Source: Amborella trichopoda (Eukaryota > Streptophyta > Magnoliopsida > Amborellales > Amborellaceae). From it: 64,000 nt of DNA. The position numbers were made by a program, and so were the translations under genes. The stretch covers positions 630,741 to 694,740 of the forward strand of contig NW_006499969.1 in assembly GCF_000471905.2 (NCBI RefSeq), read 5' to 3'. The notes below the pieces were generated by a model. That model was not told the origin of the DNA. It ran no database searches and saw only the letters and a list, made by a program, of their open reading frames with translations. Below are positions 1 through 11,400 of the stretch, piece after piece (within the stretch, counting starts at the first letter, position 1; the number at the start of each line of letters is the position of its first letter).

Positions 1-721
1 CATTATCTATGTAATACTTGCAGGAGACACTTGACAACCAAGATAAGAGTTCCATTGAACCTCCAATGTCTCTGTTCAGATATATGATTCGCCTCCTTCA
101 CAACAAAAAGAGTAAATATAACCCTTATTTTTCAGTAACCCTTAAAGAAGAGTGGAACTTTGATTCTCCATATTTTAGGAGCATAGGGTTGAAGATACAC
201 CATTTTAGTTTGTGGAGGGATGCATGATCCAATCATTGTACTACTTATGAGGTTCTCTCTCGAACAATATATTCCTTTAATATTACAACCACCCTCCAAG
301 AAATCATGGTCTTGAGGTTACCAGTGCTTTATGCCTCTATGCAGCATGGATTCTGAGGGCTCTATAACTAACTCCTTGAATAGGTTAGCTTCCTCCCCAT
401 GGTTTTGGGTTTTGGGGTAACCTATAGAAGCTTGGATATCTAATGATCCTCAAGTTGTGGTGCTGGCTTTAGAGGTCCCCTAACATGTTCAAGGTGCAAT
501 AACGGACAGGATCCGAAGAGGCTTTCGTTTTTTATTTTCTGACAAGAGCAAATATATTGCAATCCTTTAAAATCATAACAAATACAACAATCAGGCAATA
601 GTTACAAAAGATGTAACCATAGACCAATACAAAAACGAACACTAAGACCAAAATACAATATCAATATCCTCTCACTCTTAGATCTATATGCATATACAAC
701 ATCTAGGAAAAAGGTCATATA
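1..721. other. Intergenic, no gene recognised
   Basis: No coding region is recognisable. A 69-residue open frame at 18-227 has no motif and no splice context that I can support. Bases 520-660 have the character of a degenerate LINE 3' end on the minus strand (T-rich run, then a stretch resembling the 3' ends near 6330), but this is weak. Confidence 0.4.
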
Positions 722-2570
722 AGTGTGAGGATATAAACTCTCAAACTAGGGCACACCTCGAAAATTTCACTAGAAGAGGTTATTTTGATACCCAAATATC
801 CTCAAATTGATCATCTCGGCCTCAACATGTATGGACATGAGAAAAAAAAATGGATTTAAAAGTTTTGAAATAGTGCAACATGTAATATATTTTTGGACCG
901 TCAATTTTCAAGATTTTCAAGATTTCATAGATCTGCTCAATCTATATCATTTTTTAAGCTTTAAATTTTATAATTAGAGATAAAAATATATTTTAAGGCT
1001 ATCAGAAAAATTTTGCACATTGAAACAACACTTTTTAAAAAGAAAAACAATAACAATTTCATTCCATCATTCAATTATTACACATACATCAACCTGATAA
1101 GATCAAGGATATAACCAATACATGAAATCAAAAAATAAAAAACCTACCACACTTATACAACAGCTAACTCATCAGTAATGACACCAATTTTCGTTAAGCT
1201 ATCAGCTTCCACATTACATTCTCTAAAAACAGGCACAAAAATAATTTCAATTTGTTCACAACAGTCTATAATTTCACGCATCATCTCATGAAGCATAGGC
1301 AGATACAATGACTTCTTTTTAACCCACTTAACAGTGTTCATGGAATCTCCCTCCACAATTATTGGTTTTGACATCCTCCTAGCCAATTTCACCCCTTGTT
1401 ACAAAGCTCTTAGTTCATCCTAATTTGTCGTAATCACACCAGCTGGCCCAAAGTATTTTAGCAACACCAAACCATTCTGATCACGAAACAAACCACTAGT
1501 CCCTGCTGGCCCAAGGTTGCCTATTGAAATTCCATCAGATTGAGCTTGATCCAACCTTCCTCAAGAACTTTCCATATTCCTATCCTTTTCTTTCAATTAT
1601 CTTTCTTCTATAAGAATATAAAAGTTATACATTAAATCCACTCAAGATATATCATGCCATTCTGCGTTTATAGCCAACCATTCAACCTCAATTGCCCTTT
1701 TAGATCTATCTTCAAAGCACCTCTAGTTTCGCTTTTTCCATACTTCCCAAACAACAACTGCCTTAACCACTTTCCAAATGATTCTTCGTTTCTTCCCAAA
1801 TCTATTTGCTAACCAATTATTGAAAAAACTTCTATGCTCCATACCCATATTGACATCAATTCCTAACAAAGCAAAACACCATAACCAAATAGTTTTGGTA
1901 TAGCCACAGTTAAAGAGTAGGTGATATATGGTTTCTTCATCATTTTTCCACAATAAACACACATTTGGTAATGTCTTTCCATGCTTCCTTAACACATCAA
2001 CAATTAACAGACTTCTGAGTTCAGTAGTCACAAAAATACTCTAACCTTCAGTGAAACAGGCCATTTCCACATTTTTTTGAGCTTCTACATCAGTCCACCT
2101 TAGTCTATTATTGAATAACAGTTTATAAGCAGAGCTCACAGTAAAAATCCCACTTTTACTTGGCTCTCAAACAACCTTATCTTCCTCTTCATGCCAATAA
2201 AACTACTGTTGCAGCAACATTAAACATTGAGTATACTCATCACTAACCCTATTACCTACCCTTCGATATGAGTATCTAATGTCCCAAACTGCATTAAAGC
2301 ATTTTCTTTCAACCAACTCAGTCTCAGCAATAGTCTTACTCCTTGATGTAGTTTTCGTAAAAAGGTGAGGGAATTAGATTTTAAGGGGAAGCCCTCCAAT
2401 CCACTTCTGCTATCAGAATCGAGCATTCATCCCAACTCCAGCCACCATTTTAGAGTAGCTTAGGAAGAATGATCTATGTGCCACACTATCGATACCACAC
2501 TTCTCGACACTATTTGAAGGCGCACTTTACTTTGATTGCTTAGAGTCTCGGCTCTATACAAACCACACCC
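722..2570. mobile_element. Mutator-like MITE, copy A, split by a LINE
   Basis: Left part about 722-1032, right part about 2491-2570. The outer ends are inverted repeats: the right end reads inward as GGGTGTGGTTTGTATAGAGC and the left end is a degenerate match. The body matches three other copies in the window (36781-37140, 52166-52545, 61601-61968). Aligned to those copies, the element is interrupted exactly where LINE sequence sits. Candidate flanking duplication: ggtCATATA on the left and taaCATATA on the right. Assignment to Mutator is inferred mainly from the 9-bp duplication of copy B. Confidence 0.75.
1033..2490 (-). mobile_element. 5'-truncated LINE fragment (zf-RVT and RNase H)
   Basis: Non-LTR retrotransposon ORF2 remnant. 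Minus-strand frame 2031-1723 is a zf-RVT domain (CLLWKNDEETIYHLLFNC, ending IWKVVKAVVVWEVWKKRN). Frame 1392-1153 is the C-terminal half of an RNase H domain (VEGDSMNTVKW, then VFRECNVEADSLTK). Bases 2490-2340 carry degraded upstream ORF2. The insertion is flanked by an approximate 11-bp duplication, GAAACAACACT (1022-1032) and GATACCACACT (2491-2501), with a short T run at the 3' end. It lies inside MITE copy A. Stops and frameshifts show it is dead. Confidence 0.8.
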
Positions 2571-2619
2571 TAACATATATCACACACCATTTACAAACAT
2601 AAATTATTTTAATAAATCA

Positions 2620-2990
2620 ATATCTCATGACTATGTGCACCTTCTTCTTCTTCTTTGACAATATCCGAAATATTATTGAAATAATTTGTGGTTACAACGT
2701 ACAGTTTATATCATCACAAACAATCAAAGCATCCAACAAAGCCCCTTTCTTTGCCAATGAATCAACCACCTCATTCCCTTCCCTATAGATATGTTGAAAA
2801 GACACTCGCAAAGTAGTTGTTATGTCAATAACCTACAACCAAATCTGATGAAGTTGCTACAACACTTTTTGCGCACACTTACACCACATAATAGTATTTA
2901 AAGAATCTCCCTCAGCCAAACAAAAGTGCCCCCTCAATCTTTCAATAACAAGCTTTAAGCCTTGTAATAGCGATGCCATCTTAGCCAAGT
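2620..2990 (-). mobile_element. LINE RNase H fragment
   Basis: The minus strand reads KMASLLQGLKLVIERLRGHF, then AEGDSLNTIMWCKCAQKVL, a stop, QLHQIW, and a degraded tail ending EGNEVVDSLAKKGALLDA. This is the helix and C-terminal part of the plant LINE RNase H domain. The copia 5' LTR begins at its upstream edge. Confidence 0.7.
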
Positions 2991-3291
2991 TAGTGGAAAC
3001 CAAATCTTGAGTTTCTTATCTTGTATATTACAAGATATTACACAATATTAAGTTTCTTATATTGAGTTTCCTATTTTGTGGGATTATTATTATGGTGAGA
3101 TTTGTTCCTTAAAAGGCAAAAATTGTCACTCTATAAATGTCTGGTAAACCAGAGTAATCCCGGTGAATAAGAATCTGGTTTACCCTCCATGGATGTATGC
3201 ACCATTGCCAAACCACGTATATCTTATTGATCTTGTTGATTCTTCTTCTCTCTCTCTTTCGTTTCTATTTCTTTTTATTATAATTTCTACA
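2985..3291 (+). repeat. Ty1/copia 5' LTR
   Basis: About 305 bp, co-linear with 4764-5072. Both share the opening AAACYAAATMTTGAGT, the block TATCTTGTATATTACAAGATA and the end TTTCTACA. The exact left edge is uncertain because it abuts LINE coding sequence. Two internal features are shared: a palindromic TTGTATATTACAA block and a CT-rich tail. No clean 5-bp target duplication is visible. Confidence 0.85.
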
Positions 3292-3303
3292 TGGTATTAA
3301 GCA
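3292..3303 (+). other. Copia primer-binding site remnant
   Basis: TGGTATTAAGCA directly follows the LTR end. It resembles the plant copia site TGGTATCAGAGC, complementary to initiator tRNA-Met. Inference from position and similarity. Confidence 0.65.
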
Positions 3304-4755
3304 TGTGATAAGAATCATACTTGGGACATTGTCAAGCTACCTAAATGGAAGAAAACAGTTGGATGTAGATGGGTTTATAAAATCAAATATAATAGTGATG
3401 GGTCTGTTGAGAGACATAAAACCAAGTTGGTAGCCAAAATATTTACCCAAACTTATGGAGGAGCCTATAAAGAGCCTTTTGCACCAATTCCCAAGATGAA
3501 TATTGTTTGCGTTCTTTGTCTATCGTAGTTAATTATGGGTGGTCTCTGCATTAGTGAATGTTAAAAATACATTCTTACATGGTGACCTGAAAGAAGAAGT
3601 CTATATAAATCTTCCTCTAAGTCATTCTAAAGAAAAGGAGAAAGGCCTTGTATGCAGATTAAAGAAGGCTTTGTATGGACTTAAACAATCACCTCGGACA
3701 TGGTATGCCAAATTCAGCATAGCCTTGATGAGTATTGGGTTTCATAGAAGTTCAAATGATTATTCGATGTTCACAAAAAGGAGAACTTCAAGTACAACAG
3801 TTATACTCATTTATGTGGACAATACTATCACTACAGGTAATGATAAATAAAGCATCATGAAACTCAAAAATTATCTTCACAAGAAATTTGACATCAAGGA
3901 TCTTGGTCAACTAAAGTATTTTCTCGGCATTGAAGTAGCACATTCAAAAAATGGATTATTCATTCCTCAAAGAAAATATGTATTAGATCTGTTGAAAGAA
4001 ACTAGAAAACTAGAAGTCAAACCCATTGATACCCTTGTTGATATTAATGACAAATTTAATTTAACAAATGGAAAATCTCTTGAAGATGTGGGCCGCTTTC
4101 AGAGACTTGTAGGAAGATTAATTTATTTGACTATGATACAACCAGATATAATGTATATGGTTAGTCTTGTGAGTCAATTTATGTATGCTCCTAGATCATA
4201 TCATATGGAGGTTGTCAATAGAATTCTCATATATCTTAAGTCATCACTCGGCAAAGGTGTTTGGTTGAAACTGAATGGTCACACTAATATTATTGGTTAT
4301 TCTGATGTTGACTGTGCAGGTTGTCCAATTGGACTACTGGCTATTGTACATTGGTCCGAGGAAACTTAGTTACTTGAAAAAGCAAGAAACAAACTGTAGT
4401 TGCTCGATCCAATGCAAAGGCTGAATATAGAGGTATGGCTTCAACTACAAGAGAATTGATGTAGCTAAAACCTGCTTGGAGATATGGGGTTCCCAATAGT
4501 CAATCCAATGGAGATGTTTTATGATAATCAAGCAGCTATGCATATAGACTCCAATCCAGTTTTTCACAAAAGAACCAATCACATAGAAGTTGATTGTCAC
4601 TTTGTGAGAGAAAATGTTCAGTCAAAAATTATTAGTACTATTTATATTTGAAGTGAAGACCAACTTGCAGACATGTTTACCAAAGCTATTGCAAAGGCAA
4701 AGTTCCATTAGATACTATCCAAGTTGGGCTCTATTGATATCTATGCACCAACTTG
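3304..4755 (+). pseudogene. Copia pol remnant: reverse transcriptase and RNase H
   Basis: Degenerate coding for the C-terminal part of a copia polyprotein. Reverse transcriptase begins near 3325 (VGCRWVYKIKYNSDGSVERH), continues at 3539-3850 with NTFLHGDLKEEVYINLP and KKALYGLKQSPRTWYAKF, then 3857-4369. The catalytic YVDD box reads YVDN. RNase H follows with YSDVDCAGCP and, after a stop, DNQAAMH and FHKRTNHIEVDCHFVRENV. Stops and frameshifts break it in several places. Gag, protease and integrase are absent: the coding starts only a few bases after the primer site, so the element is internally deleted and could not move alone. A polypurine-like ACTTGAGCAGGAG precedes the 3' LTR. Confidence 0.92.
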
Positions 4756-4763
4756 AGCAGGAG

Positions 4764-5072
4764 TATTGAGAGTTATAGAAACTAAATATTGAGTATTTTT
4801 ATCTTGTATATTACAAGATATTACGCGATATTATGTTTCTTATATTGAGTTTTTTATTTCTGTAGGATTACTATTGTGGTGAGATTTGTTTCCGAAAAAG
4901 CAAGAATTCTAACTCTATAAATTTTTAGTAAGCCAGAGTAATCCCTATGAATGAGAATCTAGTTTACCCTCTGTGGATGTAGACACCATTGCCGAACGAC
5001 ATATATTTTGTTGATCTTGTTGATTCTTTTTCTCTCTGTTTCATGTCTGTTTCTTTTAGTAAAATTTCTACA
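4764..5072 (+). repeat. Ty1/copia 3' LTR
   Basis: About 309 bp, matching the 5' LTR with scattered substitutions. It starts TATTGAGAGTTATAG (canonical TG changed to TA) just after the polypurine-like tract and ends TTTCTACA. The divergence between the two LTRs implies an old insertion. Confidence 0.88.
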
Positions 5073-6250
5073 ATGGCTACTCCACACGAGCCCACATAAG
5101 CAAGGATTATAGAGCCTTACAGTCCCTAATAACTCCACCAATCGAACTTTCATTCTTGCAGCACTATCCATCACCTCTTCCAATAGCAATTCAAAAGACC
5201 AGGGCACCTCCATCTTTTCAAACACCAATTAGTCACAAAATCACTTACCATAACTTCACCTTGGAAATCTTCAACTAACGTCAAACCTCTGCAGTAGCAA
5301 CCGCAACTCAGCTTCATTAGATGTCATAAACACAATTGGGCCATTATAACTCTTCATTATTACACCATTGGTTTTAGGCCTTCTTTGTATTTCCATATGA
5401 ACTGTCATCAAAGCTCATCTTGATACACCCGGCTTCTGGTTTCTCCAAGCTTCTGAATTTTCTTTCTTTTGCAACCTAACTGTAAGCATTTCCTTCATAT
5501 AGTACATCGGTTCATGCCTTCGCAACCCCTAAAATTTGTCTTATAATGCCCATTTTGCAATTACTACTCTAACCTTCTCACATAATTCTTTCACACAAGC
5601 ACTTATCTTCAACATGTCTTCTATTTCTCTCCTACAAAGTTCCCGTACTACTGCACTTCTAATAATTCTCCACAACACTCTGCCGCCTTCACCTACCTCC
5701 CGCACATTCCATTGTTTGAATAACTCCATAATTTGCATAGGAAGACTCGATTTCAATTCTAGTTCACTAAATATCAAAACCACATTTTCTTTGTAAAAAA
5801 GAACACTGTATAAACACGGGATTCGTTGTTTCTTCATCTACCATACATGGAATACAAACATCGTTAATTATTTTACTCTTTTCCTTATAACATCATTGGT
5901 AAGCAGCTTCTTTAAATACATCAAGCAAACAAAGCATCTCACCTTAAAGGGAATAGGCAGCTTCCAAACACAAGATAGTCTAGGCTGGCCCCAGCTCCTC
6001 CTCCAGATCGTTGAACAATAATGTAAGTTGAAGACAGTGAATAAGCCTTTCGTACTTATCTCTCATATCACCCTCTCTTCATTTCTAGGAAAATAGTAAT
6101 GTGATTGTATTAACTGTAAACACCTCACATCTTGATCAAACACCACTTCAGATCATCTATTATAACGGCATCGATTATGCCCTGCAGATTCTCCAAAGCC
6201 ACAAACCATCTCTTTAATGTTCTACTTGGGACCTGTACTCACTCCTCCAA
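5073..6250 (-). mobile_element. LINE fragment (zf-RVT and RNase H)
   Basis: Degraded ORF2 C-terminal half on the minus strand. Near 5870-5540 is a zf-RVT relic (CIPCMVDEETTN, then RVLWRIIRSAVVRELCRREI). Near 5340-5090 is an RNase H relic (MTSNEAELRLLLQRFDVS, then WRCPWSFELLLEEVMDSAAR). Several stops are present. It lies on the far side of the copia element from the 2620-2990 fragment, but the two do not join cleanly, so they may be separate copies. Confidence 0.7.
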
Positions 6251-6329
6251 CCGAAAGTGGGGATATGTTTCATTCCAACTAGCACAGATGTTCTAGTTGG
6301 AATGATTTTTTCTAGCTTTTTTAGTTCAA

Positions 6330-6720
6330 TCCTTTTCCTTTTTTTTTTACAATATTCTTGCCTTTATTTATCAAGAAATATTACAAAGCTATTACAAGGA
6401 CAAAAAATTATTCAAATCAACACCGACGATCAAATTCGGTAGAGAAACACCCCTCTTACGAAGCCCATCTACAATGTCATTAGCTTCTCTATAGACGTGT
6501 AAAGAGGATCAACAAAGTAAAGCACAAGTCTATAATCTCCACCCAGGCGGATCTAGGAAACCAAAGTACTTTTGTTTCCTTTTCCTTCTTACACCAATTC
6601 ATTGCATTGAATAAATCTCCCTCCACCACCTACTTTGAAACTGCCTCTCCTTGAAGATTTTCAATCCCTACAAAAGCGAATATTCTGCACGATTTGCTGA
6701 AACACATCTACAAGGCCAAG
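6330..6720 (-). mobile_element. LINE RNase H C-terminal fragment
   Basis: The minus strand reads VVEGDLFNAMNWCKKEKET and then SLHVYREANDIVDGLRKRG, the C-terminal signature of plant LINE RNase H. A T run near 6338 (poly-A on the minus strand) marks the likely 3' end. No intact frame. Confidence 0.75.
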
Positions 6721-6867
6721 AATAACAAACTATGAATGGGTACATGAAAAGAGTGCTTGGCCCCCACTTCCCGCTCTCCCTCATTCATTTACAAGCTGAT
6801 TGATGAAATCAAAGTGCAATGGTTGAGATTCACCACCATGTTACATGAGCCAGATGATAAGTGCCAA

Positions 6868-7320
6868 GCAAGGTTTAAAAAACGTAGATCAGTGACCCGG
6901 ATCGTCTATTCGAAAAATCAATCTGGTTCGGCAGATCATTGGTCCAAGATTGCTGATCCAGCCCACTGAACCGGGCAATACTAGTTAATAAAATTTTGAG
7001 AACAAAAAAAAATTGAAAAATAAAAAATTAGAGATTGGTTAGAACCAGCCAGTTCATAGAGAGGGGACCGACCAATTCACAATATTTTGTTGGAATTTGG
7101 CAGGTCGCTCCAGTTCTTGACTTGGACCAGCAGGTTCCGATGGTTCTTCATATTTGGCGTGTACTACTCATACACCATCTATTCTTCATCGGCCCAATGC
7201 CTAAATTACAAATATCTGGGTTTTTAGCACGGTAAGATTTTATGCCCAATGCCTAAATTACAAAGATCTGGGTTTTTAGCACGGTAAGGTTTTATGCCCA
7301 GTGCCTAAATTAACAAGATT
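6868..7320. repeat. hAT/MITE-like debris and a 50-bp tandem duplication
   Basis: The block starting GGTTTAAAAAACGTAGATCA with a following GACCCGGATC resembles the ends of the hAT family at 61969. After it, 7196-7295 holds two direct copies of a unit of about 50 bp that contains TCTGGGTTTTTAGCACGGTA. Confidence 0.5.
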
Positions 7321-8320
7321 TGGATTGCTGGGCAAAAGTGTTGGCACGACTGTTTTAGCATGACATCGCACCTCAAAGACTACCGGAGATGGATCAAGAT
7401 CGAAAAATTTGATTTTCACATCCAGGCACAAATTAAAAATAAAAAATAAATAAATACAGTAATTTGGAGCCCCAAAAATAGCCCACCTTGCGCTTTTGTT
7501 TCTAAACCATCCATTTTTAATTGTTTCTTAGATTCTGTTGATTCACCATTTTTAGAGAAAATTCAACATTTGGTTGCGTAAATGGATATACAGGTGATCC
7601 GGAGGTGTTTTGGGTCCTCAGTCCATCTTCCAAATAGAATTTTAGAGGACTTTCGTGCCCTCACATCATCTCTAAGTCCACCTTGCACCAAATCATTTAC
7701 CTAATTAATAAATTACCCTTGACTCATTAGCAATTGAAAAGCATTTTGTGAGTGTCATCAGCAAGCACCCTAAATAATTCACAGGCAGCAACAAGGAGAA
7801 AAAACAAGTAAATATCTCAGCTCGAAAGGCAGTCTCTCATCTTGGTTTTCAATATGAATAACTTTAAAGAGATGGGATACATAGTGGATGATAAATTACG
7901 AGCCTGGTCATAGCTGAAAACTCTTATGTTAAAGGGATCAGGGAACCAAGTTACATATCCAAAACAACAGTGCTAAAATGCATCATAATAACAACATTTG
8001 TCGAGTTCCACACCTCGTTGACTAACCTTAAGGGGTCACTGTGGTATTCGGCTCAATCCAAGGCTCTCCAAAAGCAGAAAACGCGAATACCAGAAAAACA
8101 AAAAGAAAAAAAAAAAACAAGATTCATCAACTTGAACAAAAAAAAGGAAAAAAACGTCAATTCTTATCATTGACAACTATGAATTAGAGGGACTATGGAA
8201 ACATCCATAGTATTAAAACTCAGTAACTGTTCTACTTTGACATCGTCACTTTACGTTCACTTATTCTATGAATAAAGGGCAAATTCACAAAGGGAATATG
8301 GCATATAAATATTTCTATCT
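7321..8320. other. 3' flank of the deacetylase gene, no other gene seen
   Basis: AT-rich sequence without a recognisable coding region. It should contain the 3'UTR and poly(A) site of the HDA2-like gene on the minus strand. A degenerate AATAAG signal lies near 8268-8275, about 50 nt past the stop codon. That assignment is weak. Confidence 0.4.
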
Positions 8321-8415
8321 TTATTGCAAGGTACCATCCAAGTCTATCAAATGTTTATTATGGAGATTTGATATTGAATCTGCTATTACTCGTGCACTGG
8401 TCTTCATATACCCAC
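8321..8415 (-). CDS. HDA2: HDA2 exon 13 and stop
   Basis: Acceptor TTTCAG. Encodes GGYMKTSARVIADSISNL and ends HNKHLIDLDGTLQ with stop TAA (8321-8323). The tyrosine of GGYM is the catalytic transition-state residue of HDACs. Confidence 0.94.
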
Positions 8416-11400
8416 CTGAAATATTGACTAGAGTCAAAACTCTAGTCTTGTGATCACAAAGATACTAGAAGAACAAGGTAGTGGGAGAGAGGATTTTAAT
8501 AGAACTGACCTGAAGTAACCATGACAAGTGGTACTCTCTTTTCTTGTGCAAAACAAAACACCTTTTCATCCCGGATAATAACGCCCTGTGGGCTAACCTG
8601 CAAATGGGGTATTTCATTAGTAGGATGTAAAATAAGGTAAAATATCACTTAAATTTTCGAACCACCTCAAAAAATTACTGCAGTGGTAAATCAATCATTC
8701 TATTTCCAAGGTGGTTACTTTTAAAAGACTATTTTTCTTGAATACTCTAATTATTTCATTAAAAAAAAAAATGCCCCTATATAGGGTGGTTTGGATTCAA
8801 AACAAATTAGAGTGCTTTTGACCCCACCTAAGTGACTTGAGCTAAATAACATAAACATCCCAACTTGTTTGCGTTCCCAACCTAAACATGGTTTTTTTCA
8901 CTGAAGTGTCTGGTTCATTTCTTAAAACCTAAAAAGCATAAAATATTTATGCCATTTGACTCAATGTAAGAGGCTTAAGACAAATAATAAAACTATCATC
9001 GCTTGTTTCGAGTTCCAGACCCATAACATATGTCTGTTTAAATAAAACCTCTTGTTCCAAGTTCATAATCTACAAGAAGCAGGGGCATTTTGGTGATTTG
9101 GACCAACTATATCATGGGCCAAATTACCAGAACAGCCTTGCTCATTCAAGATTCGAAACCAAAAAAAGGGCATTTTGGACCCTTTTTTTTTACAATTTTT
9201 GAGGCACTTCAATGAATAATCTTATCATAGTAATTGCTGCATTGAAAAGTTTGTTAATTTGACAACATAGGTGATTTCTTGAGATCATTTGACCATTTTA
9301 AAGATATGTTCCCTAAAATTTTAATATAACTATGAAAAAAAATGCCTTAGGCTTTGAACTAGTAGCTCAACTGATTTGTATAAGGTCAATGGAAACACAT
9401 AAAATTTTTCCCAGAAACAAACCAAGGTGACCTACCTTCTTTCTTTTATGTAACACACATTGTGTATGTGCTACCACTCGCCAACTCGGCCGGTTTAACT
9501 CGGAACTGGACGGTCAAGCCAGAGCTGGGCACTAGCTGATCTGATTTTGGCCTCTTTTGATGGACTGGCGGGGTATTTTAAAAAATTAAAAAAAAACATT
9601 TCTATAAAATCACCAAAAAATATGGGTTTTATTTGTATTGCATTTTTTTAATGTTTTTTTATCATTTTGGCAAAGATTGGAAAGTATTTTGGCCATGAAT
9701 ATTTATTTTTACATTTTCCCATCTTTTTAGAAAATTTCAAAAAATACCTGTAGGTACAAATCAATTTTTTTAAAATACATTCTTTTTCACTATTTTTCAA
9801 CTTCATTTGGATGGGCTTTGCTTAATCATGCTTTAAATATGGTTTTCATATTTTTTTAGATTTTTTTTGTATTTTTTAATTTTTTTTAACACTTTTTTGA
9901 CCGACAGGGACCAGCCCGGTTAGGCCGGTTGAACAGGCCAGTTTACTTATTACTCGGAACCAGCCCTTGGCCGATTTTCATGGCCAGTTCGATATTTCAA
10001 ACGCTGGCATGTGCACACAAATATATGATCATCAATACCACCCATCCAAACAACTGACTCAATCTTCCATTCAAGGTTTGCAATTTCTCTTTCAAGCAAA
10101 AGAAATTTGTCCATTGCCAAGATGGATGGAGGAGATGCTCATTTGCTATAAAATGTACTTCCCCATCCCAGAATATCTCAAACTTCATCATTGGATGCCT
10201 GTTTGTGCCTCAACATTAGGATACCCATGTACTATGGGATCCCATATCTCAAATATTGATGGACAAGAAAACATGAAGAATCTAGATGGATGACATTAAT
10301 AAAGAAAAACAAATTACTGGGGTCCACTGAAGAGTCTAGATGGATGACATAAAATTACAGGGGTCCTAGAAATAAACAAAGAATAAAGGAACTTACTATA
10401 TAAATTATGAATATGGAAATTTAAATTGACTAACGCGTGTTGGACCTATGGCAACATTTAGCATGAAGTGCATCCTAGAACTAATGGGAAAGAATCATAT
10501 TCAGGAATTATAGGAGGCAAGAAGTGGCTAAGATTGCCCAAATCTCCTACCTCTAGGTTTACCATGAATAGGAAATGAGACAGAATACTCAAAATATGAA
10601 GTTAGTTTTTTTCGAACTTCAGAAAATACTGAATATAAACATTAAGGCGACTCGCAAGCATATGAATAAATACATAACGAACCTCGTAAAGGACACACAT
10701 GATGAGGAAATGCTCAGACAGCAAGCTTGGATGTGTACCAAATAGAAGTACAATATCACTCATGGCTATCACAGCTTGGTCAAGAAGACCCCAACACACA
10801 AAAGCTTGCAAGAACTCATAGAGCAGTATAATCCGTGATAGGCAAAAGAGTCAGGAAAGCACCATGTATCTTCAATTCTCAAAGTCCAAGTGACAGAATG
10901 GAAAAAGCCCAAAAATATCTCAACTCTTAACCCTATGGTTAACATGACAAATTATTCAGAGAGATTCGTCTATGCTTTTCGGAGAAACTGAATTTCTCTT
11001 ATTTAGACGGTAAGCTTGGATTTAATCTTGGAGTGGAGAAGCACTAGTAAGAAACATATCAAATTATGACTGTCCTCAATAGTCCCTAGGTGACCATACC
11101 AAAACTACAAGTACTCTCAACATTCCTGTTTGAACCTAAAATCTAAGAAGACTGTAGCACGATAAGAATTACAAGAAATCTTTTCGAATTTCTTAGGAGA
11201 CATCCAAGAGATGGTTCAAATTGACATCTTGTTTGCGAAAAATGAAGATTTGATTGCATCCTGTGAAGCAGTGCACCATGCGAATAGCCAACATATTGAG
11301 GGGGGTTAATTTTTAAAAATGCCTCTACTAACATCCAACAGTTCCAGCTCAAGTTTCATTAGAGTTGCGATAGTATGTATATGAAAGTACACATGTATGT

